44,604 bases of DNA from UBA7683 sp964643895 (lineage in GTDB: Bacteria > Patescibacteriota > Saccharimonadia > Saccharimonadales > UBA7683): positions 1 through 44,604 of the forward strand of contig CAZXUE010000006.1 of assembly GCA_964643895.1 (NCBI GenBank), read 5' to 3'. Below, piece after piece: positions 7,577 to 14,939 of this stretch. Position 1 is the first letter of the stretch. The number at the start of each line of letters is the position of its first letter. Under the pieces are notes generated by a model. The model ran no database searches. It saw nothing but the letters and a program-made list of their open reading frames with translations, and had not been told where the DNA came from. A program made the translations under genes and the position numbers.

Positions 7577-8563
7577 CTAGTTCGTCAACTTAGGCAGCGG
7601 CGCCCAGCCGTCATACCAGACATCCCAACTGCCCTCTTTGAGATCCTGGTTGCCACCCTTGGCCCTACGCAGTCCCTTGGTTGTACCACCACCCTGAGCC
7701 TTGAGCGTATCGGTAAGCCAGTAATCCTCTTGCCACCGAGTGGTCTCACCTTTCACACATTTTCCTGGAACCGCACCAGTCTGCCACGTTGTCGCTTGCG
7801 TTTTCTGGAACCTGAGGGCATCTTCTCTTGGAGTAACCTTTTCTTGACCAAGTATTCTGGAGGTGTAAGTTACGGAACCCGTGCATTTAAGCTGAAACTT
7901 ACCATTAATCTGTTCAAAGTACTGAGCTGTGGTCTTGCCACTATATTGCCACTTTTCACCCTTAACCATTTTGCGCGGCAAGAGGATAATTGGTGATTTT
8001 GGATCGTAAACAATCTTGTTTGGTACACTGCTGGCACTCGGGCTTGTACTACTCTTGGCACAACTCGATGCTGTTTCACTGTAGCGGAGCGTGTTGTCGG
8101 CCCACCAGCTCAAAACAGTGGAGTGGCATCGCCGATCTTGGTTTTGCGGAGCCGCATTATACATCTTGAAGGTATACTGATCTTGCGGCTCGAACCACAG
8201 AACGGAACGCTCAGGGCTGCCGTTTACATAGTTGTTACCTTCTAGATACTGACTTTTGAACAGTTGGTTATTGGGGAAGTAGGCTGCAAAGTCGTAAGCT
8301 GGCGCCTGTTGTACGGCAGCGAAGCTTCGATAGACAAGGAACCCGCCCACCAGGCTAATGGTAAGCACTAGCGGCAATGCGCGTTTTAGATCTAATTTCT
8401 TTCCAAACTTTATGCCACTTGAACCCGCAATGAACTTGCCTTCTGCATCCCGTCCTGGATATTGAGGCTTCTGAAGGAGTCCTTTTATTTTCTGTGTGAA
8501 AGAAGCCCTTGGAACCTTGTTTACGCCACTGAGGTCCACTTTGCCGTCTTTATTGCTTTCCAT
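7577..8563 (-). CDS. membrane-anchored extracytoplasmic protein, unknown function
   Basis: A 328-residue protein with a ~65-residue basic cytoplasmic N-terminus and one membrane segment near residues 67-83 that ends GGFLVYRSFAAVQ. A ~240-residue exported domain follows, rich in Tyr, Trp and Gln, with four or more Cys (for example RRCHSTVLSWWADN and GKCVKGETTRWQ). The end of the membrane segment is nearly identical to that of the 832-residue protein (GGFFVYSSFAAS), which suggests a common export signal. No family is recognised. AAGGA precedes the ATG at good spacing and a TATACT box lies further upstream. It stands alone between the ABC operon and a terminator. Confidence 0.7.
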   Translation of the reverse strand: MESNKDGKVDLSGVNKVPRASFTQKIKGLLQKPQYPGRDAEGKFIAGSSGIKFGKKLDLKRALPLVLTISLVGGFLVYRSFAAVQQAPAYDFAAYFPNNQLFKSQYLEGNNYVNGSPERSVLWFEPQDQYTFKMYNAAPQNQDRRCHSTVLSWWADNTLRYSETASSCAKSSTSPSASSVPNKIVYDPKSPIILLPRKMVKGEKWQYSGKTTAQYFEQINGKFQLKCTGSVTYTSRILGQEKVTPREDALRFQKTQATTWQTGAVPGKCVKGETTRWQEDYWLTDTLKAQGGGTTKGLRRAKGGNQDLKEGSWDVWYDGWAPLPKLTN

Positions 8564-8621
8564 ATTATTCCTTTTTTAGTATAGATATTTTAATCGTACC
8601 ATAAGCATTTTATGTTTTGCA

Positions 8622-8660
8622 AATACAAAAACAATACGACCCCAAGGCGGGGGTCGTATT
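8622..8660 (-). terminator. rho-independent terminator after the 68-residue gene
   Basis: A perfect 11-bp stem (AATACGACCCC 8633-8643 with GGGGTCGTATT 8650-8660) and a 6-nt loop is followed on the minus strand by GTTTTTGTATTT. It lies just after the stop codon of the gene at 8681-8887. Confidence 0.9.
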
Positions 8661-8680
8661 TGCATCTGAATGTATCAGAA

Positions 8681-8887
8681 CTATTTCTTCTTAAGAACGA
8701 GGAAGCCGTTGCGTGGGTTTTCTTCAACCTTGCGGTCTTCTGGAAGATCAGTTGCCTCACCTTTAGCGTTGGTGTCTGACTTGCTGAAGTAATAGATTCT
8801 TTGTTCTTTGCCACCACGAAGCTTTGTTACAGATGTGAACAAATAGTATGTTACACCTTTTGAGTTTGTGTGCGAATATTGTGCCAT
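8681..8887 (-). CDS. conserved 68-residue protein of unknown function
   Basis: A small basic protein without signal or membrane segment. It carries YYLFTSVTKLRGGKEQRIYYFSK near the N-terminus and a closing VEENPRNGFLVLKKK. The same layout (YYL...LRGG...YYFSK...LP...N-R/P-x-G-hydrophobic-LKKK) recurs, from memory, in short conserved proteins of Patescibacteria and Actinobacteria, but I know no function. An unusually strong Shine-Dalgarno (AAGGAGGAG) and a strong terminator bracket the gene, so it is probably a highly expressed monocistronic unit. The basic C-terminus would fit nucleic-acid or ribosome binding, which is only a guess. Confidence 0.75.
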   Translation of the reverse strand: MAQYSHTNSKGVTYYLFTSVTKLRGGKEQRIYYFSKSDTNAKGEATDLPEDRKVEENPRNGFLVLKKK

Positions 8888-8962
8888 AAGATTAACTCCT
8901 CCTTAGGTTATAGCGTACCCTTAGACTAGATCAGGTCATATCTGTTGTCAATAGGTAATAAT

Positions 8963-9583
8963 CTAAAAATTATTTCTCAGGCGCTTTCTAATAACTAATC
9001 TGACGAGCACGTATTCAAGTATCCGGCCCAGCAACCAGAGCAAAACCACCCCTGTTAATAGCAGTGAAAAACCAGCTAAATCCGGTGTCCAAAGCGGTGA
9101 AGCAAAGGAGTAAATAAATCGGTTCTTATCAGGGAGAACAATCTGCTGTGGACCAACCCCTGGATTATTAGTCACCGCATATTCAGCAGCACACTGGGCA
9201 ATACTGGCAAGCGGTATGCCCCTGCGTTCACACGCCGCGGTAGCTTCGGCGTAGACATCTCTTCCGCTATTTTTATTAGCTGCCTCGATGACCGCTTGAG
9301 CCTGTCGGTTGTATGTGTTCACCAACTCAACTGGACGCACAATTTTGGTGTTCATGTGGTGGAACACATGATAGTTAAGGCGCTCTAACGCGCCAGTTAC
9401 ATCAGCTCCGTTTTTATCAGCCGCTACTACTGCATCACGCAGTGCAACCATCCTCAGGTTGTTCTGGCGCAGTAAAAAACCCGTACAGAGCACACCTACC
9501 ACTAGTAATAAAACAAGCTGCCAACTTTTAACGTGCAATCGACGCCAATGTCGTAAAAACCGTTTTTCTTGCCACCCGTTCAT
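8963..9583 (-). CDS. small membrane protein with two transmembrane segments
   Basis: A 206-residue protein with a basic N-terminus (EKRFLRHWRRLHVKSW), a first membrane segment around residues 21-38 (LVLLLVVGVLCTGFLL), an outer region of ~120 residues holding two Cys (AACERRG and IAQCAAEY), and a second membrane segment near 168-187 followed by a short basic tail. The outer region is helical and Ala/Asn-rich. No family is recognised. The ATG lies 8 nt after a TACAAT box, so translation probably starts on a leaderless mRNA. It is divergent from murC. Confidence 0.65.
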   Translation of the reverse strand: MNGWQEKRFLRHWRRLHVKSWQLVLLLVVGVLCTGFLLRQNNLRMVALRDAVVAADKNGADVTGALERLNYHVFHHMNTKIVRPVELVNTYNRQAQAVIEAANKNSGRDVYAEATAACERRGIPLASIAQCAAEYAVTNNPGVGPQQIVLPDKNRFIYSFASPLWTPDLAGFSLLLTGVVLLWLLGRILEYVLVRLVIRKRLRNNF

Positions 9584-9729
9584 TACTGTTTATTGTAGCA
9601 GATAGTAGTTCGCTGATGGTTGGACGTTTGATTGTTTTGAATTTCAGGGTTTCGGATTAGACCAGCGGTTCGATAGTAGGATCTAGTATTTATTTGTTAT
9701 TTGGTGCTTGGTGCTTAATAATTAAGGCT

Positions 9730-11001
9730 ATGCATGTCTATTTTTCTGGGATTGGCGGGGTTGGGATTGGCCCACTGGCACTATTAGCACTTGATGCTGG
9801 GTTCACGGTAAGTGGCTCAGATCTGCAAGCATCCGAACTCACCAAATCACTTGAAGAGCGCGGAGCGAATGTAGTGATTGGTCAAGACGGCAAAAATCTA
9901 AAGGCAACTCACCTGGAGCAGGCTATTGATTGGTTTGTATACACCTCCGCACTGCCATCCGATCATCCCGAGCTACGCGCGGCAAATGAACAAGGTATCA
10001 AAACCAGCAAGCGGGGGGATTTCTTAAACGATCTTCTTAAACAGCTTAATCTCAAGATGATTGCCGTGGCCGGTACACACGGCAAAACCACCACTACCGG
10101 TATGTTAATTTGGCTTTTCGAGCAGCTCGATCTACCGGTGAGTTACTCGGTTGGCACCACTCTCTCATTTGGGCCGGCAGCTCAGTACCAAAAAGGCTCC
10201 GAACACTTCGTATATGAGTGCGATGAGTTCGACCGAAACTTCTTGGAGTTTCATCCTGAGATCAGCCTAATTACTTCTCTCGATTACGACCACCCAGACA
10301 CATACCCTTCTAGGCAAGAATATTTTGATGCGTTTACCCAGTTTAGCGAGCAATCCAAGCTCAGTGTTCTCTGGGAGCAAGATGCCGAAAAAATTCAATC
10401 TGAGGGCAACCTTTTTGTCCTAACTAAACCGCAGGAACTTGGGCAAATTACGCTTGCTGGCGAGCATAATCGTCGTAATGCCTGGTTGGCCTGCAGCACC
10501 ATTAACCGCCTGGGACTGGTTGAAAATGACCTCGTAAACTGGAAGATGCTCTTGAAAAAGGTGAGCAGCTTCCCGGGTACTAATCGCCGTTTTGAAAAGC
10601 TGGCCGAAAATATCTACACTGACTACGCGCATCACCCTGCCGAAATTAAGGCTACTTTACAGATGGCAACCGAGCTCAACTCGAATGTTGTGGCTATCTA
10701 CCAGCCGCACCAGAACATTCGCCAACGTGAGCTGCTGGAAAATGATGGCTACAGTGATTGCTTCTCAGATGCAAAAAAGGTCTATTGGCTACCAACTTAT
10801 TTGAGCCGCGAAAATGGTGCCAAGGTGATTTCACCCCAAGAACTCAGTGCAACCGCAAAAAATACACTGATTGAAATAGCTGATACGAACGAACAGCTAC
10901 GCCAAAAAATCAAGAAACACCAAGAAGATGGTGATCTAATAGTAGCAATGTCCGCTGGTGACTTAGATGCTTGGGTCAGAGAGCAACTGTACAATAATTG
11001 A
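9730..11001 (+). CDS. murC: UDP-N-acetylmuramate--L-alanine ligase (MurC)
   Basis: A 423-residue Mur ligase. The N-terminal Rossmann part has GIGGVGIGPLA (7-17) and an SGSDL strand, which distinguish MurC from the other Mur ligases. The ATP loop AGTHGKTTTTG lies at 114-124, the central domain contains ECDEFDRNFL and SLDYDHPDTYPS, and the C-terminal domain has TDYAHHPAEI, the typical MurC H-H-P motif. It adds L-Ala to UDP-MurNAc, the first step of stem-peptide synthesis in the cytoplasm. I chose the ATG before HVYFSGIGGVG because the 12 upstream codons do not belong to the family. A weak AAGG precedes it. Somewhat shorter than typical MurC (450-490). Its 3' end overlaps the convergent trmB by 26 nt. 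Confidence 0.92.
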   Translation: MHVYFSGIGGVGIGPLALLALDAGFTVSGSDLQASELTKSLEERGANVVIGQDGKNLKATHLEQAIDWFVYTSALPSDHPELRAANEQGIKTSKRGDFLNDLLKQLNLKMIAVAGTHGKTTTTGMLIWLFEQLDLPVSYSVGTTLSFGPAAQYQKGSEHFVYECDEFDRNFLEFHPEISLITSLDYDHPDTYPSRQEYFDAFTQFSEQSKLSVLWEQDAEKIQSEGNLFVLTKPQELGQITLAGEHNRRNAWLACSTINRLGLVENDLVNWKMLLKKVSSFPGTNRRFEKLAENIYTDYAHHPAEIKATLQMATELNSNVVAIYQPHQNIRQRELLENDGYSDCFSDAKKVYWLPTYLSRENGAKVISPQELSATAKNTLIEIADTNEQLRQKIKKHQEDGDLIVAMSAGDLDAWVREQLYNN

Positions 11002-11680
11002 TTGGGAGGCCTTCGGCGGTAAATTTTTGTTCATAGTGAGTTTTGATTTTGTATTCATCTGGAAGATTACTTTCGTGAAGATCAAATGAGAGTTCTTGAA
11101 AGTGCCATTTTTCAGCAACGAGCTGCTCTATACTCCAGAGAAACAGTTGACGATTATCAGTTTTGAATTTAAGCAATCCTGTGTCCTTCAATAATTTGCG
11201 ATATTGTTGCAAAAATGAAATATGACTTAAACGATGTTTAGCACTCCGCTCTCTCGGAAACGGATCAGGAAAAGTAAGCCAGATTTCATCAACACTACGA
11301 GGCTCAAACACTTGTTCGAGTTCGTTAAGGTGCATTCTTAAAAACGCAATGTTTTTCACCCTTTCTTCAAGCGCTTTTTTGGCGCTTGTATATAATCTAT
11401 CCGATTTAATATCTACTGCTATGAAATCTTTTTCAGGATGTCTTCGCGCCAGCTCCAAGCTAAACTGCGCATTCCCTGCCGCCAACTCCAATACCAGTGG
11501 CCGTGTTTCCAGGGTGGCACCTCGAAAGTGAGGGAAGTGTGTTTTAATTTGCTTTTTTGCAAGATCCGGGCTGCTGCCACGGTTGAATGTGAAGCAATTT
11601 TTGTAGCTTTCAAAATGTGCAAACTTCCATTTCTTGCGTTTTCGGGTAATATACAGCCCATCACGCGGTAAAGTTTGCAC
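10976..11680 (-). CDS. trmB: tRNA (guanine-N7)-methyltransferase TrmB
   Basis: A 234-residue SAM-dependent methyltransferase. Motif I is LVLELAAGNAQFSLELA (about 62-78), followed by the acidic end of strand 2 (FIAVDIKSDR). The family signature FPDPFPRERSAKHRL (about 137-151) corresponds to FPDPWPKxRHxKRR of TrmB, and LKFKTDN is the next conserved strand. It forms m7G46 in the variable loop of tRNAs. The start is a GTG that shares one base with the stop of the upstream MazG-like gene (TAGTG), so the two are translationally coupled. It converges on murC. Confidence 0.93.
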   Translation of the reverse strand: MQTLPRDGLYITRKRKKWKFAHFESYKNCFTFNRGSSPDLAKKQIKTHFPHFRGATLETRPLVLELAAGNAQFSLELARRHPEKDFIAVDIKSDRLYTSAKKALEERVKNIAFLRMHLNELEQVFEPRSVDEIWLTFPDPFPRERSAKHRLSHISFLQQYRKLLKDTGLLKFKTDNRQLFLWSIEQLVAEKWHFQELSFDLHESNLPDEYKIKTHYEQKFTAEGLPINYCTVAL

Positions 11681-12021
11681 TAACGATTATCTCCGCTACC
11701 GTGTCTAACGCCGCGTGATTTTCGACTAAGTACTTTCTCCAGATTTTGCTGCGCTACCGCTTCTAAATCTGACCCGAGCAGTGTTGCCACCGAGTTGATA
11801 TACCAGAGTACATCACCGAGTTCTTTCAGAATTTCTTTTTTGTCATCTACAGAAAGTCTACCAGCTTTATCGCGAATGAGTTTTTTAAATTTTTCAGCGA
11901 CTTCACCGCTCTCTCCAATGAGACCGAAGACCTGAGAAATTAATACTGGTTCAAGGTCCTGCATGTCGTGCCCATCAAGTAGTGTGGTGATGGCTTGTTT
12001 TGAATAGTCGTTTATCGTCAT
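11680..12021 (-). CDS. MazG-like nucleotide pyrophosphohydrolase
   Basis: A 113-residue all-helical protein with the two metal-binding motifs of the MazG/dUTPase-like superfamily: GLIGESGEVAEKFKK (about 34-48) and EILKELGDVLWYI (about 63-75). Single-domain members hydrolyse NTPs or dNTPs to monophosphates and PPi, often for nucleotide-pool cleaning. The substrate is not predictable. AAAGGAG lies six nt before the ATG. The gene is coupled to trmB by a one-base overlap, an arrangement that fits coordinate expression rather than a shared pathway. Confidence 0.88.
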   Translation of the reverse strand: MTINDYSKQAITTLLDGHDMQDLEPVLISQVFGLIGESGEVAEKFKKLIRDKAGRLSVDDKKEILKELGDVLWYINSVATLLGSDLEAVAQQNLEKVLSRKSRGVRHGSGDNR

Positions 12022-12142
12022 GTTTACTCCTTTACGGCTACAACTGGCTGAGCCCCGTTTATTCTATTTAATCCGTACCCTCGATAGTACCAGATCGGTC
12101 GTCTTAGCTAAAAGCATATGTGCTTTGTTATACTAATGTGTG

Positions 12143-13015
12143 ATGAGCACCGAAGCAATTCTTAAGTCATTCCAGACCTGGTCAGTTGATCATGGCTGGA
12201 AGATTGTTTTAATCCTTATTATAGCCAGCGTTGTGCGCCGTTTTGGTGAAGCATTTTTGCGTAAGTTTATTCATCGCAGCATTCAACATTCTGATCGTTT
12301 TGAAAACGACCGCGACCGTAAGCTTCGCGCCGATACGCTCATTAGCTTGATTGGCTCTATCATGAAGGTCATTACCTGGATCTTAATTGCCTTGTTGGTG
12401 CTTTCCGAACTTGGCGTGCTCAAAGTTTTGGCGCCTATTTTAGCTGGCGCGCTGGCAGTCGGCGGTGTACTAAGCTTGTTGCTTGGATTTGGTATTCAAA
12501 CTTTTGTAAAGGATTTTATCAGCGGCATCTTTATTGTCGTGGAAAATCAGTACCGTGTAGGCGATGTGGTTTCTCTGACTGCTACTGGCGGGGATGTGGA
12601 GGGAACAGTTATTCGTATTACGCTCAGAACAACAGTACTTCGCGATAACGACGGAGCCATTCACTTCGTGCCAAATGGCAACATTAATCGTGCGGCTAAT
12701 CAAACTCTTGACTACGCTAAGGTAAACGTTGAACTAACATTGCCGCTTGAGGCTGATTTTGACAAAGCTGAACGGGAGATTGCCGCGCTCGGTCTTGCAA
12801 TGGGACAAGAAGAGTTGTGGCAGAGTTCAATGGTGCAGGCTCCGTATTATCACGGTGTTCAAACGTTTGATAAAGATCATGTTACTGTTGAGGTGCGCGC
12901 CAAAACTATTCCCGCAGAGCAGTGGCGAGTTTCTTCGGAACTACAAAAGCGTTTAGCAAAACTGGTCAGTGATGCAGACTTCTTCGTGTCTAAGAAGAAG
13001 CCTGATAAAAAGTGA
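12143..13015 (+). CDS. small-conductance mechanosensitive channel (MscS family)
   Basis: A 290-residue channel with three predicted membrane segments (about 18-34, 72-92 and 98-125). The third is the pore helix, with the Gly/Ala-rich run ILAGALAVGGVLSLLLGFGIQTFVKDFISGIFIVVE typical of MscS TM3. The beta domain follows (YRVGDVVSLTATGGDVEGTVIRITLRTTVLRDNDGAIHFVPNGNI), then an alpha/beta C-terminal domain. MscS releases solutes on hypo-osmotic shock. A TATACT box at 12129-12134 lies 8 nt before the ATG; a GTG three bases earlier is also possible. Either way the leader is at most a few nt. Convergent with the gene at 13158. Confidence 0.93.
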   Translation: MSTEAILKSFQTWSVDHGWKIVLILIIASVVRRFGEAFLRKFIHRSIQHSDRFENDRDRKLRADTLISLIGSIMKVITWILIALLVLSELGVLKVLAPILAGALAVGGVLSLLLGFGIQTFVKDFISGIFIVVENQYRVGDVVSLTATGGDVEGTVIRITLRTTVLRDNDGAIHFVPNGNINRAANQTLDYAKVNVELTLPLEADFDKAEREIAALGLAMGQEELWQSSMVQAPYYHGVQTFDKDHVTVEVRAKTIPAEQWRVSSELQKRLAKLVSDADFFVSKKKPDKK

Positions 13016-13061
13016 TTGGAACTAAGCATATGGCGTAACGCCACCGCTTTCTATTCCATCG

Positions 13062-13129
13062 CCTCGAGCTTGTCGAAAGATCTAGCTTCACTAGAGACAA
13101 GATCGCTGATCTCTCTCCCATAGTCGAGG
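13062..13129. repeat. nested inverted repeats between convergent genes
   Basis: Three nested pairs: CCTCGA 13062 / TCGAGG 13124, CTTGTC 13069 / GACAAG 13096, and TCTAG 13081 / CTAGA 13091 around CTTCA. A smaller hairpin TGGCG-TAA-CGCCA sits just before, at about 13031-13043. There is no clear T-run, so it is not a standard terminator. It may be a REP-like element or a bidirectional transcription end. Confidence 0.4.
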
Positions 13130-13157
13130 TAACAGCCTTACTCTGAGGTCTACCAAG

Positions 13158-13532
13158 CTACAACGAGGGCTGATCAGGAGGCGTAAGTTGTAAGGCTTGA
13201 TCGCTCAGATCATTTGCGTCAAATCTGCTTAAGCCGCTCAGCGCTTTTAATTCTTCTTCAAGGTACTGAATCTTGCGCTTTGTTGCCGGGGCATCAACCG
13301 GACTGCTAGTATCGGCCCCATCATCTGCGATGCCCAATGCCTGATTCCGATGTGCTGAACCGCCACGTTCAATATCATACTTACGGTTTGGGCTATTCCA
13401 ATACAGCACATACGCGACCCCGACGATCATACTGGCAGCTGCAATCGCAATAGCAAGGGCGCTTACTAAATTGAGTTGGGGCGGCCAGAAGCGACGTACC
13501 TCCTGATCTGTCTGAGGCAGGTGCTCACTCAC
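13158..13532 (-). CDS. small single-pass membrane protein, unknown
   Basis: A 124-residue protein with a short N-terminal tail, one membrane segment near residues 22-45 (VSALAIAIAAASMIVGVAYVLYW) and a polar outer part ending in a short coiled-coil-like stretch (RKIQYLEEELKAL). No family is recognised. The start overlaps the stop of the upstream gene by 4 nt (ATGA), so the two are translated together and their products may interact in the envelope. Confidence 0.65.
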   Translation of the reverse strand: MSEHLPQTDQEVRRFWPPQLNLVSALAIAIAAASMIVGVAYVLYWNSPNRKYDIERGGSAHRNQALGIADDGADTSSPVDAPATKRKIQYLEEELKALSGLSRFDANDLSDQALQLTPPDQPSL

Positions 13533-14074
13533 GGCTGTGCTCCGCTCTGTCCGCTGGCCAGCAGCTGTTGATGGAGGTTTTCAAGATCAGTTTTAATATT
13601 TGGGCTTAATACACTTTGCAACAGCTCGATATCTTCGGCTACCTTGGTCCGCGCTGCGCGAGCTTCATTGAGTGCAGTTACAAACGTTTCTGTATTTACG
13701 CGGCAGTCTTTCACCTTTACAACTGCTTCGCGGGCCGAATCATACTGTTCGTAGCTATTTTTGAATTGCTCTATCAGACTTGCAAGGCGATCAACATTTG
13801 CTCTCATATCAGCCGCTTTTGGCTGATTGTTACGTTCGAGCCTTACTACAAAGTTCGTCATGCGTTGATGAATGTAGCGGTACGCTTGCAAACGGTCTAC
13901 ACGGCCACGTAGATCTCGAAGTTTTTGAATATTTTTAAGATAATTTTGAGCAAGAATACAACGATTTTCTACATCGGTTACACCCTCCTGCTGCTGAGCC
14001 GAAACGCGAGCAACATGTACTACACCCAGTAAGCTAAGGCCGAAAATTACCAAGATTAAAAATCGATATTTCAC
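13529..14074 (-). CDS. secreted helical/coiled-coil protein, unknown
   Basis: A ~181-residue protein that begins with a signal-peptide-like segment (YRFLILVIFGLSLLGVVHVARVSA, cleavage likely after VSA) and continues as an almost wholly helical, charged region with heptad-like spacing. Two Cys (NRCILAQ and VKDCRVN) could form a disulfide. I chose the GTG directly before KYRF because it places the basic residues at the start of the signal peptide; a TTG eight codons upstream, overlapping the glycosylase gene by 11 nt, is the alternative. The gene sits between the MutY-like gene and the small membrane protein in one operon. Confidence 0.65.
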   Translation of the reverse strand: MKYRFLILVIFGLSLLGVVHVARVSAQQQEGVTDVENRCILAQNYLKNIQKLRDLRGRVDRLQAYRYIHQRMTNFVVRLERNNQPKAADMRANVDRLASLIEQFKNSYEQYDSAREAVVKVKDCRVNTETFVTALNEARAARTKVAEDIELLQSVLSPNIKTDLENLHQQLLASGQSGAQP

Positions 14075-14087
14075 AGCTGCTATTGTA

Positions 14088-14906
14088 TCATCTTGCAAGT
14101 CGATACGTTTGATTATATTCAGTAATCATACCCTCGCTTACCAGATCGTCTAACACATCTTTTAAGCGGTCATCTTGAATAACCTGAAGGAAATTTGAAT
14201 AAGCTACTGCTTCTCGTGTCAGGAGTTTTATAACCTGACCCCGCACAAATCGCTTTGAACCAACAAACGCACTTTGCTTGGTATGATGTTTGCTGCGCCG
14301 GCTCGGGTTTGGAAGCGTCTGTTTTAAATATGTCCCGTAATCCATAAGTGCCCAGTACCAATGCCGCGGATTTTTTCTATCAAGTGCCTGTTGAATAAAT
14401 GGTAAAAGCTGTTGATCGCTTACCCCTTCTTGGTCTGCGAAGAAATGATGCAGAAAAACGGTTCTGATATTGGTTTCAATGAATACCTCAGGCTGATTAA
14501 AGCTGTAGACTAGCATTGCTGCAGCAGTATTTGGCCCGATTCCCGGCAAACGGACCAGCTCAGCTACAGTCTGCGGTATTTTCCCCGAGTATTCGGTATT
14601 GATCTGCCCTGCCGCCTGGTGCAAAAAACGCGCCCGGCGGTTATAGCCAAGTCCCGACCACTCAATCAGCACATCAGCCAACGATGCTTTGGCTAAATCT
14701 TGCAATGTAGGAAAACGATGCATAAAAGCGGCGAATTTCGGAATGACTCGCTTCACCTGTGTTTGCTGTAGCATCAATTCGGATATCAGAATGCGGTATG
14801 GCTCAAAGCTGCCACTTGGGTCAGGGATACGCCACGGCAGCACGCGTTGGTGCTTTAAATAATACTCGTACACCTCAGTTTGAAAATTGGCTATTTCCGC
14901 ACTCAT
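14088..14906 (-). CDS. MutY-like HhH-GPD DNA glycosylase lacking the iron-sulfur cluster
   Basis: A 272-residue protein with the N-terminal MutY signature LPWR...PYRILISELMLQQTQVKRV, which carries the catalytic Glu (about residue 43), a helix-hairpin-helix LVRLPGIGPNTAAAMLVY (about 117-134), and VFIETNIRTV where MutY normally has D-x-N-V-x-R-V. The catalytic Asp is therefore Glu. Past NPRHWYWALMDYGTYLKQ, where MutY has four Cys ligands for a [4Fe-4S] cluster, there is no Cys at all. The C-terminal MutT-like 8-oxoG recognition domain is also absent; a winged-helix-like tail ends the protein. MutY family members remove A opposite 8-oxoG. Whether this one does is uncertain. Confidence 0.85.
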   Translation of the reverse strand: MSAEIANFQTEVYEYYLKHQRVLPWRIPDPSGSFEPYRILISELMLQQTQVKRVIPKFAAFMHRFPTLQDLAKASLADVLIEWSGLGYNRRARFLHQAAGQINTEYSGKIPQTVAELVRLPGIGPNTAAAMLVYSFNQPEVFIETNIRTVFLHHFFADQEGVSDQQLLPFIQQALDRKNPRHWYWALMDYGTYLKQTLPNPSRRSKHHTKQSAFVGSKRFVRGQVIKLLTREAVAYSNFLQVIQDDRLKDVLDDLVSEGMITEYNQTYRLAR

Positions 14907-14939
14907 CAGTACTTAACTATATCGATTAAGACAAGGATT

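Noticed and set aside
13016..13061. Terminator of the MscS gene at the TGGCG-TAA-CGCCA hairpin
   Set aside because: The stem is only 5 bp and no T-run follows, so I list it only as an inverted repeat.
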